Source of the DNA: Actinomycetota bacterium
GTDB taxonomy: Bacteria; Actinomycetota; Actinomycetes; Actinomycetales; Dermatophilaceae
Reading direction: 5' to 3'
Assembly: GCA_020160805.1 (NCBI GenBank)
Contig: JAIUPO010000005.1
Span: 1 to 64,000 of the forward strand
DNA: 64,000 nucleotides
Shown here: positions 7,100-17,098 of the stretch, in pieces
How positions within the stretch are numbered: the first letter of the stretch is position 1
Layout: each line of letters starts with the position of its first letter
Notes under the pieces: model-generated
Databases searched by the model: none
What the model was told of the DNA's origin: nothing
What the model saw: only the letters and a program-made list of their open reading frames with translations
Position numbers and translations under genes: made by a program

Positions 7100-9270
7100 G
7101 CAGCCCAGCACCCGAGGCCCCACCCACGCCTCGACGCAGTGCCCGGCCCCGATGGCTAGCCGCGCTCGTGGCGCTGGTCTGGCTCGTGCTAGCCGGCGTC
7201 GGTGGTCCGCTCGTCGGACGGTTGGCTGAGGTCCAGAAGAACGACAATGCCTCCTTCGTGCCGGCCAATGCTGAGTCGACCAAGGTCGCGAACTTCCTGG
7301 CGAAAGCCAGCGACACCAATGACTTGCCCTATCTGATCGTCCTCGAGGCGCCTCAGAAGCTCTCCGAGGCGCAGCTTGGCGTCGCGGCCCAGCTGAAGGA
7401 GGAGTTGCCGAGCCTGCCGCTGGCCGCCCTGGGTGCGGGCCGCACGATTGGGGAGTTTGTCGGTAGCCCTGGTGCCGGGCCGATTCCGAGCGCTGACGGC
7501 AAGGCCGCCCTCATCATCCTCAATCTCGACAGCGCCAAGGCCGACAACACGATCGCCGGGACGACGCCGATGTATGAAGCGGCCCTGGAGATCCGCTCGG
7601 TTCTGGAGGAGCGACTCGCCGCATCGGGTATGACCGGATATCTCGCCGGCCCGGGCGGGCTTCTCGCGGACTTCGTGACCGCGTTCGAGGGCATCGACGG
7701 GGTCCTGCTCGGCGTCGCGCTCGTGGTCGTCCTGGTCATTTTGTTGATCGTCTATCGCAGTCCGATCCTGCCTTTTGCTGTGCTGCTCAGCGCACTCTTT
7801 GGCTTGTCGGTCGCCGCTCTTGCGGTCTTCCCACTGGCCAAGGCAGGCGCGATCGATCTGTCCGGCCAGTCGCAGGGGATCATGTTCATCCTCGTGGTCG
7901 GCGCGGCAACCGACTATGCCCTGCTGCTGGTCAGCCGATATCGCGAGGCGCTGCACGACACGGATTCGGCGTGGGTCGCGTTGCGATCGGCATGGCGCGG
8001 TGCCGTCGAACCGATCCTCGCCAGCGGGGCAACAGTCATCCTCGGTTTGCTCTGCCTAATGCTCTCCGATCTCGGCAGCACGGCCGGCCTCGGCCCGGTC
8101 GGAGCCCTAGGCATCGCCGGCGCCATGCTGGCGACCCTGACCTTCCTGCCGGCGATCCTCCTGCTCATCGGTCGCCGGGTCTTTTGGCCGGCCGTCCCGA
8201 AACTCGACCACGCCCACCTCGAAGACGCGATCGACCGACGCGGCATCTGGGGGCGGGTGGCCCGGATGGTCGGTGAGCATCCGCGCCGGACCTGGGTTCT
8301 CACCTTGGCTGGTCTGTTGGCATTTGCTGCCTTCCTGCCGACCTTCAAGGCCGACGGCGTCTCGGCAGACGAACTCTTCCTCACCGACACCCCGTCTGTC
8401 GCCGGCAATGCGGCCCTGGCCCGGCACTTCCCGGCCGGATCGGGTGCTCCCGTGCAGGTCGTCGTCCCGCAGGCCAAAGCCGACGCGGTGCTCGAGCGGC
8501 TGCGGACCGAAGAGGGGCTCGCCGAACCGATGATCGGGCTGGCGCCCGGCACCCCGGTGGTGCCGGTCGACGGTCAGGTGCTGGTGCAGGCGACGCTCAC
8601 CGTCGCCTCGGACTCGCCGCAGGCGACCAAGATCGTCGAACGGCTGCGCAGCGACCTCGACGCCGTCAGCCCGGAGGCGATCGTCGGCGGCAACACCGCG
8701 GTCAGCCTCGATGTGCTCAACGCCACCGAACGGGACCTCAAGGTCATCATCCCCGCGATCCTGATCGTGATCTTCCTCGTCTTGGCCTTGCTGCTGCGGG
8801 CGATCGTGGCGCCCTTGCTGCTGGTGATCGCGAACGTCATCTCGTTCGCCACAACGATCGGGGTGGCGGCCCTGGTCTTCAATCACCTCTTCGACTTCCC
8901 GAACTCCGATCCAGCGACTCCGCTGTACGGCTTTGTCTTCCTCGTCGCGCTCGGCATCGACTATTCGATCTTCCTGATGACCCGGGTGCGCGAAGAATCC
9001 GTCCGCCGCGGCACCCGACGGGGGATCCTCGTCGGGCTCGCCGTCACCGGCGGGGTCATCACCTCGGCCGGGATCGTGCTGGCCGCGACCTTCTCCTCGC
9101 TCGCCGTGCTGCCGCTGATCTTCCTGGTGCAGATCGGCTTCATCGTCGCCTTCGGGGTCCTGCTCGACACCTTGATCGTCCGGTCGCTGCTGGTGCCTGC
9201 GTTGTCGTATGACGTGGGCTCGCGGATCTGGTGGCCCTCGCGGTTGGCTCGTGAATCGGAGCCGGAGTGA
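7096..9270 (+). CDS. MMPL/RND family membrane transporter
   Basis: A 724-residue polytopic protein with the duplicated layout of MMPL transporters, which export lipids or small hydrophobic molecules using proton motive force. An N-terminal membrane helix is followed by an extracytoplasmic domain (about residues 40-190), then a bundle of helices with the GAATDYALLLVSRYRE motif. The second half repeats this with an outer domain and GIDYSIFLMTRVREE; the Asp-Tyr pairs are the expected proton relay residues. The ATG at 7096 overlaps the stop of the esterase gene, and its own stop overlaps the GTG of the oxidoreductase gene. The substrate cannot be told; the three-gene operon could handle an ester-linked compound, but that is only inference. 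Confidence 0.9.
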   Translation: MSSPAPEAPPTPRRSARPRWLAALVALVWLVLAGVGGPLVGRLAEVQKNDNASFVPANAESTKVANFLAKASDTNDLPYLIVLEAPQKLSEAQLGVAAQLKEELPSLPLAALGAGRTIGEFVGSPGAGPIPSADGKAALIILNLDSAKADNTIAGTTPMYEAALEIRSVLEERLAASGMTGYLAGPGGLLADFVTAFEGIDGVLLGVALVVVLVILLIVYRSPILPFAVLLSALFGLSVAALAVFPLAKAGAIDLSGQSQGIMFILVVGAATDYALLLVSRYREALHDTDSAWVALRSAWRGAVEPILASGATVILGLLCLMLSDLGSTAGLGPVGALGIAGAMLATLTFLPAILLLIGRRVFWPAVPKLDHAHLEDAIDRRGIWGRVARMVGEHPRRTWVLTLAGLLAFAAFLPTFKADGVSADELFLTDTPSVAGNAALARHFPAGSGAPVQVVVPQAKADAVLERLRTEEGLAEPMIGLAPGTPVVPVDGQVLVQATLTVASDSPQATKIVERLRSDLDAVSPEAIVGGNTAVSLDVLNATERDLKVIIPAILIVIFLVLALLLRAIVAPLLLVIANVISFATTIGVAALVFNHLFDFPNSDPATPLYGFVFLVALGIDYSIFLMTRVREESVRRGTRRGILVGLAVTGGVITSAGIVLAATFSSLAVLPLIFLVQIGFIVAFGVLLDTLIVRSLLVPALSYDVGSRIWWPSRLARESEPE

Positions 9271-10142
9271 GTGATCGGATCGGGATCGGGGTCTGCATCC
9301 TGCCGGATGCGCCGTGGTCGGAGGTTGTGGACACTTGGCGTGCCGCTGAGGATCTCGGCTTCGATCATGCGTGGACCTACGACCACCTGACCTGGTCGGG
9401 CCTGCCCGACCACGCCTGGTTTGCCGCCTTCCCGACACTGGCCGCAGCGGCGGGCGTGACCTCGCGCATCGGCCTGGGCACCTTCGTGTCCTCGCCGAAC
9501 ACCCACCATCCGGCACAACTGGTCCGGGAGGCCTTAAGCCTGCACGATCTCAGCGAGGGCCGATTCCTGCTCGGTATCGGCGCGGGCGGCGACACCGACG
9601 CAAGCGTCGCCTGGCCGGGCGCGACGATTGGCGAGCGCTCCGCACGCTTCCGCGAGTTCACCGCGATCGTGGGGGAGTTGCTGCGGAGCGATGGCGTGGG
9701 CTTCGACGGCACCCACTACCGCTTCGAGCGGGCGGGCAGCTTGCCCGGTCCGCCGAACGCGGAGGGGCGGATCGGCATACCCCTGCTCGTGGCGGCCAAT
9801 GGACCCAAAGCGCTGGCACTGGCGGCCCGCGAGGGCGACGGCTGGATCACCTATGGCGGCAAGGCCAGCACCGATGCCGCATGGTGGGAACTGGTGGCGG
9901 GAGCGGCCGAGCGCATGGACCAGACCCGCGCGTCGGCCGGTCGCTCGCGCCCGCTGCGTCGCATCCTCGGGCTCGACTCCGCGCCCACTTATCCCTTCGG
10001 CGGCGTCGACCTCTTCGAAGATGCCGTCGGCCGGGCGGCGGCCCTCGGCTTCACCGACGTCGTGTGCACCTGGCCGCGGACGAGCCCGCCGTATGCCGGG
10101 TCGCCCGACACCGTCCGCCGAGTCGCCGCGCGCCTGCTGTAG
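9267..10142 (+). CDS. LLM-class (F420-type) oxidoreductase
   Basis: A 291-residue protein with the luciferase-like monooxygenase TIM-barrel fold. The order of motifs fits F420-dependent members of the family common in actinobacteria: an N-terminal GVCILPDAPW strand, a DHAWTYDHLTW segment, TSRIGLGTFVSSPNTHHPA, then LSEGRFLLGIGAGGD and a C-terminal half ending near VRRVAARLL. Binding of F420 rather than FMN is inferred from the family, not shown. The GTG start at 9267 overlaps the transporter stop (GTGA), so the gene is the third of the operon starting at 6314. The last codons and stop are repeated twice more just downstream (10120-10214). Confidence 0.8.
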   Translation: MSDRIGIGVCILPDAPWSEVVDTWRAAEDLGFDHAWTYDHLTWSGLPDHAWFAAFPTLAAAAGVTSRIGLGTFVSSPNTHHPAQLVREALSLHDLSEGRFLLGIGAGGDTDASVAWPGATIGERSARFREFTAIVGELLRSDGVGFDGTHYRFERAGSLPGPPNAEGRIGIPLLVAANGPKALALAAREGDGWITYGGKASTDAAWWELVAGAAERMDQTRASAGRSRPLRRILGLDSAPTYPFGGVDLFEDAVGRAAALGFTDVVCTWPRTSPPYAGSPDTVRRVAARLL

Positions 10143-10214
10143 ACCCCGCGCGTCGAGTCGCCGCGCGCCTGCTGTAGACCCGCCCGCCGAGTCGCCGCGC
10201 GCCTGCTGTAGACC
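10120..10214 (+). repeat. Three-fold tandem repeat of a gene 3' end
   Basis: The unit gagtcgccgcgcgcctgctg plus tagacc occurs at 10120, 10155 and 10189, periods 35 and 34. The first copy encodes the last residues and stop codon of the LLM oxidoreductase; the other two are non-coding and follow the stop. The joining bases differ (cccgcgcgtc, cgcccgcc). Confidence 0.9.
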
Positions 10215-10278
10215 GCCCGCTCGCCGCTCAGCCCCGTCCCGCCCGCCGCCGCCAACTCTGCCCCGCCCAAGAAGGCAT

Positions 10279-10340
10279 GTCGAGTTCGGGAAACACGCCC
10301 AGGTGTGGGGTGGTTCGTCGGCGTGTTTCCCGAACTCGAC
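10279..10340. repeat. Palindromic intergenic element, copy A
   Basis: Perfect 21-bp arms 10279-10299 and 10320-10340 (core gagttcgggaaacacgcc) around a 20-base loop. One of four copies in the window (also 33557, 35718 and 62861). This copy lies between two co-oriented genes, the LLM oxidoreductase and the pseudokinase-like gene. Together with the 3'-end repeats it fills most of the 300-base gap. A terminator role is likely. Confidence 0.9.
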
Positions 10341-10443
10341 CGGCGGAGAGTGGCTGTGGATAACTTTCGGCGGATTTCGCCGGCTTGGGGGAGGGTGGGA
10401 TGGACGGCGCGAGGGGCGCGCCGTCGGTCCGGAGGAGGTCAGG

Positions 10444-12588
10444 GTGGCCGAGTTGATCGCTGGGTACCGCTTGCGTGTCGTGAGCCCGCCGCACCTGACG
10501 CCGCCACGGCTGACCGGAACGCGGCTGCGCGATGGCGTCCGCGTGGGCGCCGTCAGCTATCCGCTCGCCGATGACCTGGCACACGGCGACCTGGCAAGCG
10601 ACCACCTGGAACGCGAGGGCGTCGCGTGCGAGGCCGGGATGGCACTCGGGGGATGCATGACCGACATACGACGGGCTCTTGCGGTGCTGCAAGAGCTCAG
10701 GCCGGCCGGGGTGCTTGTCCCCGACGAAGCGGTCGAGGTCGACGGGGGCGTGGCGCTGATTTATGCCGAGCCGCCCCGGCACACCCTCGCGGAGCTGCTC
10801 GAGCGCGGTTCGCTCGCCGCGGCCGAGATCGTCGGCGTCCTGATCGGCGTCATGCGTCCGCTCTCGCACTTGGCCGAGGCGGGATTGCCCCATCCGGGTG
10901 TGCGCGCGGACGGGCTTTGGCTGACTGCCGAGGGCGAAGTCGTGCTCGGTGATGCCGGGCTCGCCGGAGCGTCGTTGACGCAGTTGTCCGTTGTCGGCGC
11001 GACCCTCGCGCTCGCCGAGTCATTGCTCTGCGATGTCGCGCCGTCGACGACGGCGGTCGCTCGCCTGGGACTGGATGCAGCCGACTCGGGCCGTCGAGAG
11101 TTGGCGGAGGAGGTCGTCGGCCTGAGGGCGGCGTATGAGGCAGGCTTGCTGGAACAGGCCCTGGATTTGGGCGCCCGGTTGCGCGACTACATGGAGCCCG
11201 AGTCGCTCACTATGCCGGCCGATTGGCAGCGGGCGGGGGAGGATCTCGCGGGCTTACTGCGTGCCCGGGCCGTGGCCGACCGACCTGATCAGCAGTCAAC
11301 TCGGTGGCCGGGCGCCCGCTTCCGATTCACTGCGCCACGCCGAGCATCCGGCATCACCGCGCCGGCTTCGCCGGCTGACGGTGGGCAATCGGGCCCGCGC
11401 GAGAGTGCAGCGCACGTCATGCCGGCCCAGGCACCCACGGAGTATGCCGCCCTCGATACGGATGCTCGGACGTCATCGGCCCGTGCGTCGGAGGCTCTGG
11501 ACTCGGACGCTATGGATGCCGCGGCGCTCGCCACCGACGGGCTCGAGTCGGACGGGCACGAACCCAGCGTCGAATGTGTCGACCACAAAATCGTCGATTA
11601 CGGCCCAGAGTGGGACGACCTGGCAAGTCCGTCGCGCCTACGAATTCCCAGCCTTCGAAGCCCCCGGCCCGAACGGGTGCGCGAAGGAAGGGCGCCCTCT
11701 GGCCGAAGCGTGCCGAAGACGCAGGTGTCTCGGCGCGCGGGTGCCCGCAGAGGCGGCACGGGTGGCGGGGGTCGGGCAAGCGGACTTCTGAACAGGGCAC
11801 CTGGACGATCCGGTGCGCACCCGGCGCGCCGGCGCCGCAGCGCGGTGCACCCGACGCCGCCCGCCCAGCGGATTGTTCACGCATGGCAGAGCCTAGGAAA
11901 TGCCCCGCTTAGGTACCTTCCGATGCTGCTCATCGCTCTGCTGGTGAGCACCCTGGGCACGGTGGGCGTAGTCAAGCTCGTGGACGGCGGTGAGCACGCC
12001 GCGACGGCCAGCGGTGTCGTGACCCGTTCACTCGACGCGTCGGCCTCGTCCACGGCGCCCACCAGTGGACCTCGCGAGGTCGAAGCACGACCGGAAACGC
12101 CCGGATCGCCGGCTTCGGCGAGTGGGCGATCAGAGTCGCCTGCTCCCCGCCCGCGCGCGACTCAGCCCGTCAGGGACCTCAGCGGTCCGTTGACCGATCC
12201 CGTCGGCCTCGTCCAGACCCTGTCGGACCTGCGGGCGCGCGCCTGGCGTGAACTCGATCCCGCGAGGGTGGCTGAGGTGGACCAGGCCGAGTCGGCGATC
12301 TATCGCGCCGACTTGGCTGCCATCCAGCAAGCCCGCCGCGATCGCCTTCGCTATCGCGGCGTCGCGTTCACCGTCCGCTCGGCGACCGCACGGTCAGTCG
12401 GCAAGCCGGGCCATGAGCGCGTCGTCCTGGACGCTGTCGTGGACTCCAGCGCCTTCACGATCACCCCGGAGACGGGGTCGCCAACGCGCGTGGCCGCCAG
12501 CGCGGGCGATCGAGTCCGAATGGTCTTGGTCTGGTCAGGGCAGCACTGGCAGGTCGCGGAGATCACCACTCCTGACGCCGCGGGCTAG
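10444..12588 (+). CDS. Membrane-anchored pseudokinase-like protein
   Basis: A 714-residue protein whose N-terminal 230 residues resemble a Ser/Thr kinase fold (an LAELLERGSLAAAEIVGVL hinge and helix, then GLPHPGVRADGLWLTAEGEVVLGDAGLAG). At the place of the catalytic loop HRDxKxxN it has HPGVRADGL, so the catalytic Asp and Asn are gone, and the DFG motif reads DAG. No VAxK lysine is seen. A long Ala/Ser/Arg-rich disordered linker follows, then one membrane helix near residues 493-515 (YLPMLLIALLVSTLGTVGVV) and an extracytoplasmic domain of about 190 residues. The GTG start has an excellent SD (GGAGGAGG, 5 bases); the longer open frame upstream runs through repeats and is not credible. The stop overlaps the convergent epimerase stop (CTAG). 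The role may be scaffolding or sensing; it is not assigned. Confidence 0.75.
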   Translation: MAELIAGYRLRVVSPPHLTPPRLTGTRLRDGVRVGAVSYPLADDLAHGDLASDHLEREGVACEAGMALGGCMTDIRRALAVLQELRPAGVLVPDEAVEVDGGVALIYAEPPRHTLAELLERGSLAAAEIVGVLIGVMRPLSHLAEAGLPHPGVRADGLWLTAEGEVVLGDAGLAGASLTQLSVVGATLALAESLLCDVAPSTTAVARLGLDAADSGRRELAEEVVGLRAAYEAGLLEQALDLGARLRDYMEPESLTMPADWQRAGEDLAGLLRARAVADRPDQQSTRWPGARFRFTAPRRASGITAPASPADGGQSGPRESAAHVMPAQAPTEYAALDTDARTSSARASEALDSDAMDAAALATDGLESDGHEPSVECVDHKIVDYGPEWDDLASPSRLRIPSLRSPRPERVREGRAPSGRSVPKTQVSRRAGARRGGTGGGGRASGLLNRAPGRSGAHPARRRRSAVHPTPPAQRIVHAWQSLGNAPLRYLPMLLIALLVSTLGTVGVVKLVDGGEHAATASGVVTRSLDASASSTAPTSGPREVEARPETPGSPASASGRSESPAPRPRATQPVRDLSGPLTDPVGLVQTLSDLRARAWRELDPARVAEVDQAESAIYRADLAAIQQARRDRLRYRGVAFTVRSATARSVGKPGHERVVLDAVVDSSAFTITPETGSPTRVAASAGDRVRMVLVWSGQHWQVAEITTPDAAG

Positions 12589-13475
12589 CCGAGGGCGCGG
12601 GTGAGCACCGCCTGGAGGCTGGCGTCCTCATGGGTGAAACCGGACTGCAGCAGCCGCTCCGGCAGGACCCGCTGGCTGGCGAGAATCTCATCCGCGAACT
12701 GGCCGAGCACAAGCCGCAGACCAAGCCGCGGAGCGGGCAGCAGGGCGGGGCGGTGCAGCATACGCGCGACCGCGGTGGCGACCTCACGCTGGCGCGGGGG
12801 CTCGAGGCCCACGAGGTTGACCGGGCCCGTGATGTCGGGACGGTCGATCAGATGCACCAACGCGCGCACCTCGTCCCGGAGCGAGATCACGGGCCAGAAC
12901 TGCCGACCCGAGCCAAGCGGACCACCCGCGCCGAGCCGGGTCGCACGCACCAGGGGGGCCAGCGCGCCACCATCGCGCGTCATGACCAGCCCGGTCCGGG
13001 CGAAGGCGACGCTCCCGCCCGCTGTGACCCACTCGTCGGCCGCGCCCTCCCACGCGCGCACCACCTCGGCAAGAAAGCCGGTGCCAGCCGGACTCGCCTC
13101 GGTCAACAATTCCTCGCCGCGGTCGCCATAAAAGCCCACCGCCGAGCCGTTGACGAGGCGGATCGGCCGGCCGGAGCTGATGATCGCGCGCACGACGGTA
13201 TGCGTCGCCCCGACCCGCGAGCGCAGAATCTCTGTCTTGTGCTCGGTCGACCAGCGCTTGTCACCGACACCGGCACCCGCGAGATTGACAATGACGTCGA
13301 CGTCTCCCACAGCAGATGGTTCGAGGACGCCACGGGCCGGGTCCCACGAGCGCTCCGACGGTCCGCGAGGTGCCCGACGCACGAGCGCGATGACCCGATC
13401 CCCGCGAGCGGCCAGGGCACGCGAGAGGGCCCCGCCGATGAGTCCGCTGGCGCCGGTGATGGCGATCGTGATCAT
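12585..13475 (-). CDS. TIGR01777-family NAD-dependent epimerase-like protein
   Basis: A 296-residue extended short-chain dehydrogenase-like protein of the TIGR01777 (YfcH/SDR39U1) family. It has the N-terminal nucleotide site ITGASGLIGGAL, the VNLAGAGVGDKRW segment typical of this family, the NGSAVGFYGDRG strand and a C-terminal helical domain (PAPRLGLRLVLGQFADEIL). The substrate is not known for the family. It lies 39 bases after sucB on the same strand, a pairing also seen in mycobacteria (Rv2216 beside dlaT), so the two may share a message. An AGAGG SD lies before the ATG. The stop codons of this gene and of the pseudokinase-like gene overlap by 4 bases. Confidence 0.9.
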   Translation of the reverse strand: MITIAITGASGLIGGALSRALAARGDRVIALVRRAPRGPSERSWDPARGVLEPSAVGDVDVIVNLAGAGVGDKRWSTEHKTEILRSRVGATHTVVRAIISSGRPIRLVNGSAVGFYGDRGEELLTEASPAGTGFLAEVVRAWEGAADEWVTAGGSVAFARTGLVMTRDGGALAPLVRATRLGAGGPLGSGRQFWPVISLRDEVRALVHLIDRPDITGPVNLVGLEPPRQREVATAVARMLHRPALLPAPRLGLRLVLGQFADEILASQRVLPERLLQSGFTHEDASLQAVLTRALG

Positions 13476-13514
13476 GGGCGGGGACCTCTCGTGTTCTCGG
13501 TTAAGCGCAGCCTC

Positions 13515-15407
13515 TTACAGACCGAGGGAGGCCTCGAAGCGGCCCTCCTCGAGGCGCTCCTTGACCGTGGTCAGGAAGCGCGCGGCGTCGGCGCCGTCGA
13601 CGATGCGGTGGTCATAGGACAAGGCGAGGTACATCATCGAGCGGATGGCGATCGTCTCGGCCCCATCGGCATCGATCACGACGGGCTTGCGCACGATCGC
13701 GCCCGTTCCCAGCATCGCGACCTGCGGCTGGTTCAGGATCGGGGTGTCGAAGAGCGCGCCGCGGCTGCCGGTGTTGGTGATCGTGAAGGTGCCGCCGGAC
13801 AGCTCGTCGGGGGTGATCTTGTTGTCGCGGGTGCGTGCCGCGATGTCGGCGATGCCGCGTGCCAGCCCAGCGATATTGAGATCGCCCGCGTTCTTCAGGA
13901 CCGGCACGATCAGGCCCTTGGGAGTGTCGACGGCGATCGCGAGGTTTTCGGAGCCGTGGTAGACGATCTCCTCCCCATCGATGCTGGCGTTGATCCCGGG
14001 GTGGGCCTTGAGCGCTTCGCAGGTCGCGAGGGCGATGAACGGCAGGAAGGACAGCTTGGTGCCTTCGCGCTTCTCGAAGTCGCCCTTGGCGCGATCGCGC
14101 AAGCGCGCGACCCTGGTCATGTCGACCTCGATGACGGTGGTCAATTGCGCCGACACCTGAAGCGACTCGACCATGCGCGTCGCGATGATCTTGCGCAGTC
14201 GGGTCATCTTCTCGCGCGTGCCGCGGCGCGAGTCGGTCGCGACCGGAGATGTGGCTGCTGGGGCGGCAGCTGGGGCTGCTGCGGGAGCGGGGGCCTCGGC
14301 GGGTGCGGGCGCCGCAGCAGCGGCCTTGGCCTTTTCCGCCGCGTCGAGGACGTCCTGCTTGCGGATCCGGCCGCCGATCCCGGTGCCCGTCAACGACGCC
14401 AGGTCGATGCCATGTTCCGAGGCCAGTTTGCGCACCAGCGGGGTGACATATGCGGACGCGTCCGACTCCCCGGACGACTCCTCGGCGGGGGCCGCGGCAG
14501 CAGCGGGCGCCGAATCGGCCGGTTTCGGGTCGGCAGGCGCCGACGGAGCCGCGGACGCCACGGGTTCTTGAGCCGGAGCTGGCGGGGTGGACTCCTCGGC
14601 CGAGGACTCCCCCTTAGGTGCCTCGGACTCCGCGGACGGGGTGGGTTCCTCGGTGCCAGCAGCGGGCTCCTCCGTGGTCGACTCAGCAGCAGCGGGGGCA
14701 GCGGGCGCTTGCGACGCCTGCTCTGCCGGGGCGGCGTCGCCGCCACCGGACGTGCTGCCGCCGATGACGGCCAGGTCTGCACCGACCGCGACCGTTTCGT
14801 CCTCGCCGACGAGGATCTTGGTCAGAGTTCCGGCCGCCGGGGACGGGATCTCGGTGTCGACCTTGTCGGTGGAGACCTCGAGCAGTGGCTCGTCGACCTC
14901 GACCTGATCGCCCTCGGCCTTCAGCCAGCGCGTCACCGTGCCTTCGGTCACGGACTCGCCCAAGGCAGGCATTGTCACCGTCGTGCCGCCCGAGACCTCG
15001 CCGCCAGCGCCAGCGGAGGACGCAGCGGGTGCCGCGGCAGGCGCAGCGGCCGGTGTTTCAGGCGCGGCCGCGGGCTCGGCAGCGGCGGGGGCCGGAGCGG
15101 GAGCGGCAGCAGGCTCGGGCTCAGCGGCCGGCGCGGCTTCCGCCGCGGGTGCCGAACCACCACCCTCGGACTCATCACCGACAACGGCGAGGTCGGCGCC
15201 AACCGGCACGGTGTCGTCCTCACCCACAAGGATCTCCAACAGCACGCCCGCGACCGGCGACGGGATCTCCGTGTCGACCTTGTCCGTCGACACTTCCAGC
15301 AGCGGCTCGTCGAGCGCGACCTGATCACCGACGGACTTCAGCCAGCGGGTCACGGTTCCTTCGGTGACGGATTCGCCCAGCGCCGGCATGGTCACACGTT
15401 CAGACAT
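13515..15407 (-). CDS. sucB: 2-oxoacid dehydrogenase E2 (dihydrolipoyl succinyltransferase)
   Basis: The E2 core of a 2-oxoacid dehydrogenase complex, moving acyl groups from its lipoyl arms to CoA. Two lipoyl domains are clear, each with [13 protein letters not shown] (Lys43 and Lys182 are the lipoylation sites), joined and followed by long Ala/Pro/Glu linkers. Next come a peripheral-subunit-binding domain ([17 protein letters not shown] to [12 protein letters not shown]) and the acyltransferase domain ending [16 protein letters not shown] with the catalytic His and Asp. The 630 residues and double lipoyl domain match the actinobacterial DlaT/SucB form, which may serve both pyruvate and 2-oxoglutarate complexes. 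A GAGG SD precedes the ATG. It is a target of LipB and LipA in this same window. E1 and E3 genes are not nearby. Confidence 0.95.
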   Translation of the reverse strand: MSERVTMPALGESVTEGTVTRWLKSVGDQVALDEPLLEVSTDKVDTEIPSPVAGVLLEILVGEDDTVPVGADLAVVGDESEGGGSAPAAEAAPAAEPEPAAAPAPAPAAAEPAAAPETPAAAPAAAPAASSAGAGGEVSGGTTVTMPALGESVTEGTVTRWLKAEGDQVEVDEPLLEVSTDKVDTEIPSPAAGTLTKILVGEDETVAVGADLAVIGGSTSGGGDAAPAEQASQAPAAPAAAESTTEEPAAGTEEPTPSAESEAPKGESSAEESTPPAPAQEPVASAAPSAPADPKPADSAPAAAAAPAEESSGESDASAYVTPLVRKLASEHGIDLASLTGTGIGGRIRKQDVLDAAEKAKAAAAAPAPAEAPAPAAAPAAAPAATSPVATDSRRGTREKMTRLRKIIATRMVESLQVSAQLTTVIEVDMTRVARLRDRAKGDFEKREGTKLSFLPFIALATCEALKAHPGINASIDGEEIVYHGSENLAIAVDTPKGLIVPVLKNAGDLNIAGLARGIADIAARTRDNKITPDELSGGTFTITNTGSRGALFDTPILNQPQVAMLGTGAIVRKPVVIDADGAETIAIRSMMYLALSYDHRIVDGADAARFLTTVKERLEEGRFEASLGL

Positions 15408-15550
15408 GAGTCCTCAGATCTCCTCGGTGCATCGGTTCAGGTGTTGTGGACCACACTCTCATGCATTCCGCCCGCGATTTCCACCAGGGGATCACCCATT
15501 GGCGTCTGGGGAAAAGCACGCCGACAGCAGTTGGCCTAAGGCGGTTCGGC

Positions 15551-17098
15551 TCAAGGCGCGCCCCAGGTCGCCGCCAGGTCGACCAGAGTGGCGACGGCGA
15601 AGCCCGTACCGCCCTTGCCGACATGCCCGAAAGGCGCCTCGGTGAGATATGCCGGACCGGCGATGTCCAGGTGCGCCCACGGCACGACGTCGCCGTCCGG
15701 GGTCTTGGCGAACTCCCGCAGGAAGAGACCGGCGGTGAGGGCGCCGCCATACTGATCCCCCTTGTGCTGAAGGTCGGCAACTCCGGAGTCGAGCTTGGCG
15801 CGCAATTCCTCCGGCAGGGGCAGGGGCCACATCGCCTCACCGGTGGACGCGGCGCTGGCCAGGACCGCCGAACGCAGGCGATCGTCATTGCTCATGACAC
15901 CGCCAACCTTGGTCCCGAGCGCGATCATGCACGCCCCCGTCAGGGTGGCGACATCAACGATCGCCTCGGCCCCGGACTCGGCCGCCAGGCTCATGCCGTC
16001 GGCGAGCACCATCCGGCCCTCGGCGTCGGTGTCGATGATTTCGACGGTGGTGCCGGAGCGCATCGTGACGATATCGCTGGGGCGCTGGGCATTGCCGCCC
16101 GGCATGTTCTCGGCGAGGCAGAGATAGCCGCTGACTGCGACCGGCAGCTTGAGAGCCGCCGCCGCCAGCACCGCACCGGCGACCGCCGCGGCGCCGGCCA
16201 TATCGCATTTCATCGTCAGCATCGAGGCGGCCGGCTTGATGCACACGCCACCGGTGTCGAAGGTGATTCCCTTGCCCACGAACGCGATTCGGCCCGAGGC
16301 GCCCTTGGGGGCGTAATGCAGCTCAACGATCCGCGGCGGACGCGAGGAGCCCTGACCGACACCGAGGATGCCGCCGCACTGCATATGCGTGAGCGCCTTC
16401 TCGTCGTGGACGACCACCTCGACGGGGACCTTGAGATCCGCGACCCGGCGCTGGACCGCCTCGGCGAAGGTCTGCGGATAGAGCAGGTTCGGGGGAGTGT
16501 TGACCAGGTCCCGGGCGTATGCCGTGGCCCCCGCGACGATGCCGGCCCGAGTCAGGGCCTGCTTGGCTGCCTTGTCCTTGGCATCCGATGCCTGGACCAG
16601 GAGTTTGCGGACCGAACTCTCGGAGTCGCTGCCCTTGGCGCGGGGGGCCGGCTTGGTCTGCTTGGCGGAACTCTTGTGTGCCGTGAAGGCATAAGCACCG
16701 AGCAGTGCGCCCTCCGCGGCGGCCGTGAGCAACGCCGGCGTCGTCGTCGGCAGATCGAGGACCACAACCTCGGCGGACCCCACGGCCCGCAGCGCCGCCC
16801 CCGCGCCGAGCCGCAGCGTGTCGCTCGTCGGCTTGGTGGAACCGGTCTTCGGCGCGACACCGGTCAGGACGACCGTTCGGGCGCTCACACCCGGAACCAT
16901 GGCGACCTTGTGGACATCGTCGACCTTGCCCGTCGCCTCCAGCGCGGCGAGCACGCCCTTGAGATGGGTCACGGTACCGCGGGGCAGGCCGTGCCCCGGC
17001 GCCAAGGTGGCGCCGTCGGCGTCGGGCAGGGTGGCGATCACCAGGGCGTCAGCCTTGTGGGCAGCGACGGGCTGGTCGGTCAAGGTCACGGTGGTCAC
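15551..17098 (-). CDS. pepA: Leucyl aminopeptidase (M17)
   Basis: A cytosolic metallo-aminopeptidase that trims N-terminal residues from peptides. The 515-residue protein has the variable N-terminal domain and the M17 catalytic domain with two-metal ligands: GKGITFDTGGVCIKP, the KCDMAGAAAV stretch and DTDAEGRMVLADG (family consensus NTDAEGRL; here Asp replaces Asn). Its carboxylate and Arg residues are intact. The GTG at 17098 is 6 bases from TAGATT at 17105-17110, so it looks leaderless. It is divergent from gcvT, which also looks leaderless, with 105 bases between them. The 143-base gap to sucB holds no further gene. Confidence 0.95.
   Translation of the reverse strand: MTTVTLTDQPVAAHKADALVIATLPDADGATLAPGHGLPRGTVTHLKGVLAALEATGKVDDVHKVAMVPGVSARTVVLTGVAPKTGSTKPTSDTLRLGAGAALRAVGSAEVVVLDLPTTTPALLTAAAEGALLGAYAFTAHKSSAKQTKPAPRAKGSDSESSVRKLLVQASDAKDKAAKQALTRAGIVAGATAYARDLVNTPPNLLYPQTFAEAVQRRVADLKVPVEVVVHDEKALTHMQCGGILGVGQGSSRPPRIVELHYAPKGASGRIAFVGKGITFDTGGVCIKPAASMLTMKCDMAGAAAVAGAVLAAAALKLPVAVSGYLCLAENMPGGNAQRPSDIVTMRSGTTVEIIDTDAEGRMVLADGMSLAAESGAEAIVDVATLTGACMIALGTKVGGVMSNDDRLRSAVLASAASTGEAMWPLPLPEELRAKLDSGVADLQHKGDQYGGALTAGLFLREFAKTPDGDVVPWAHLDIAGPAYLTEAPFGHVGKGGTGFAVATLVDLAATWGAP

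Noticed and set aside
9628-10443. Long N-terminal extension of the pseudokinase-like gene
   Set aside because: It overlaps the LLM oxidoreductase in another frame and runs through repeats; the GTG at 10444 has a strong SD.
12630-15539. 969-residue frame antisense to the epimerase and sucB
   Set aside because: Mirror of the lipoyl-domain linkers; Gly/Arg-rich shadow without motifs.
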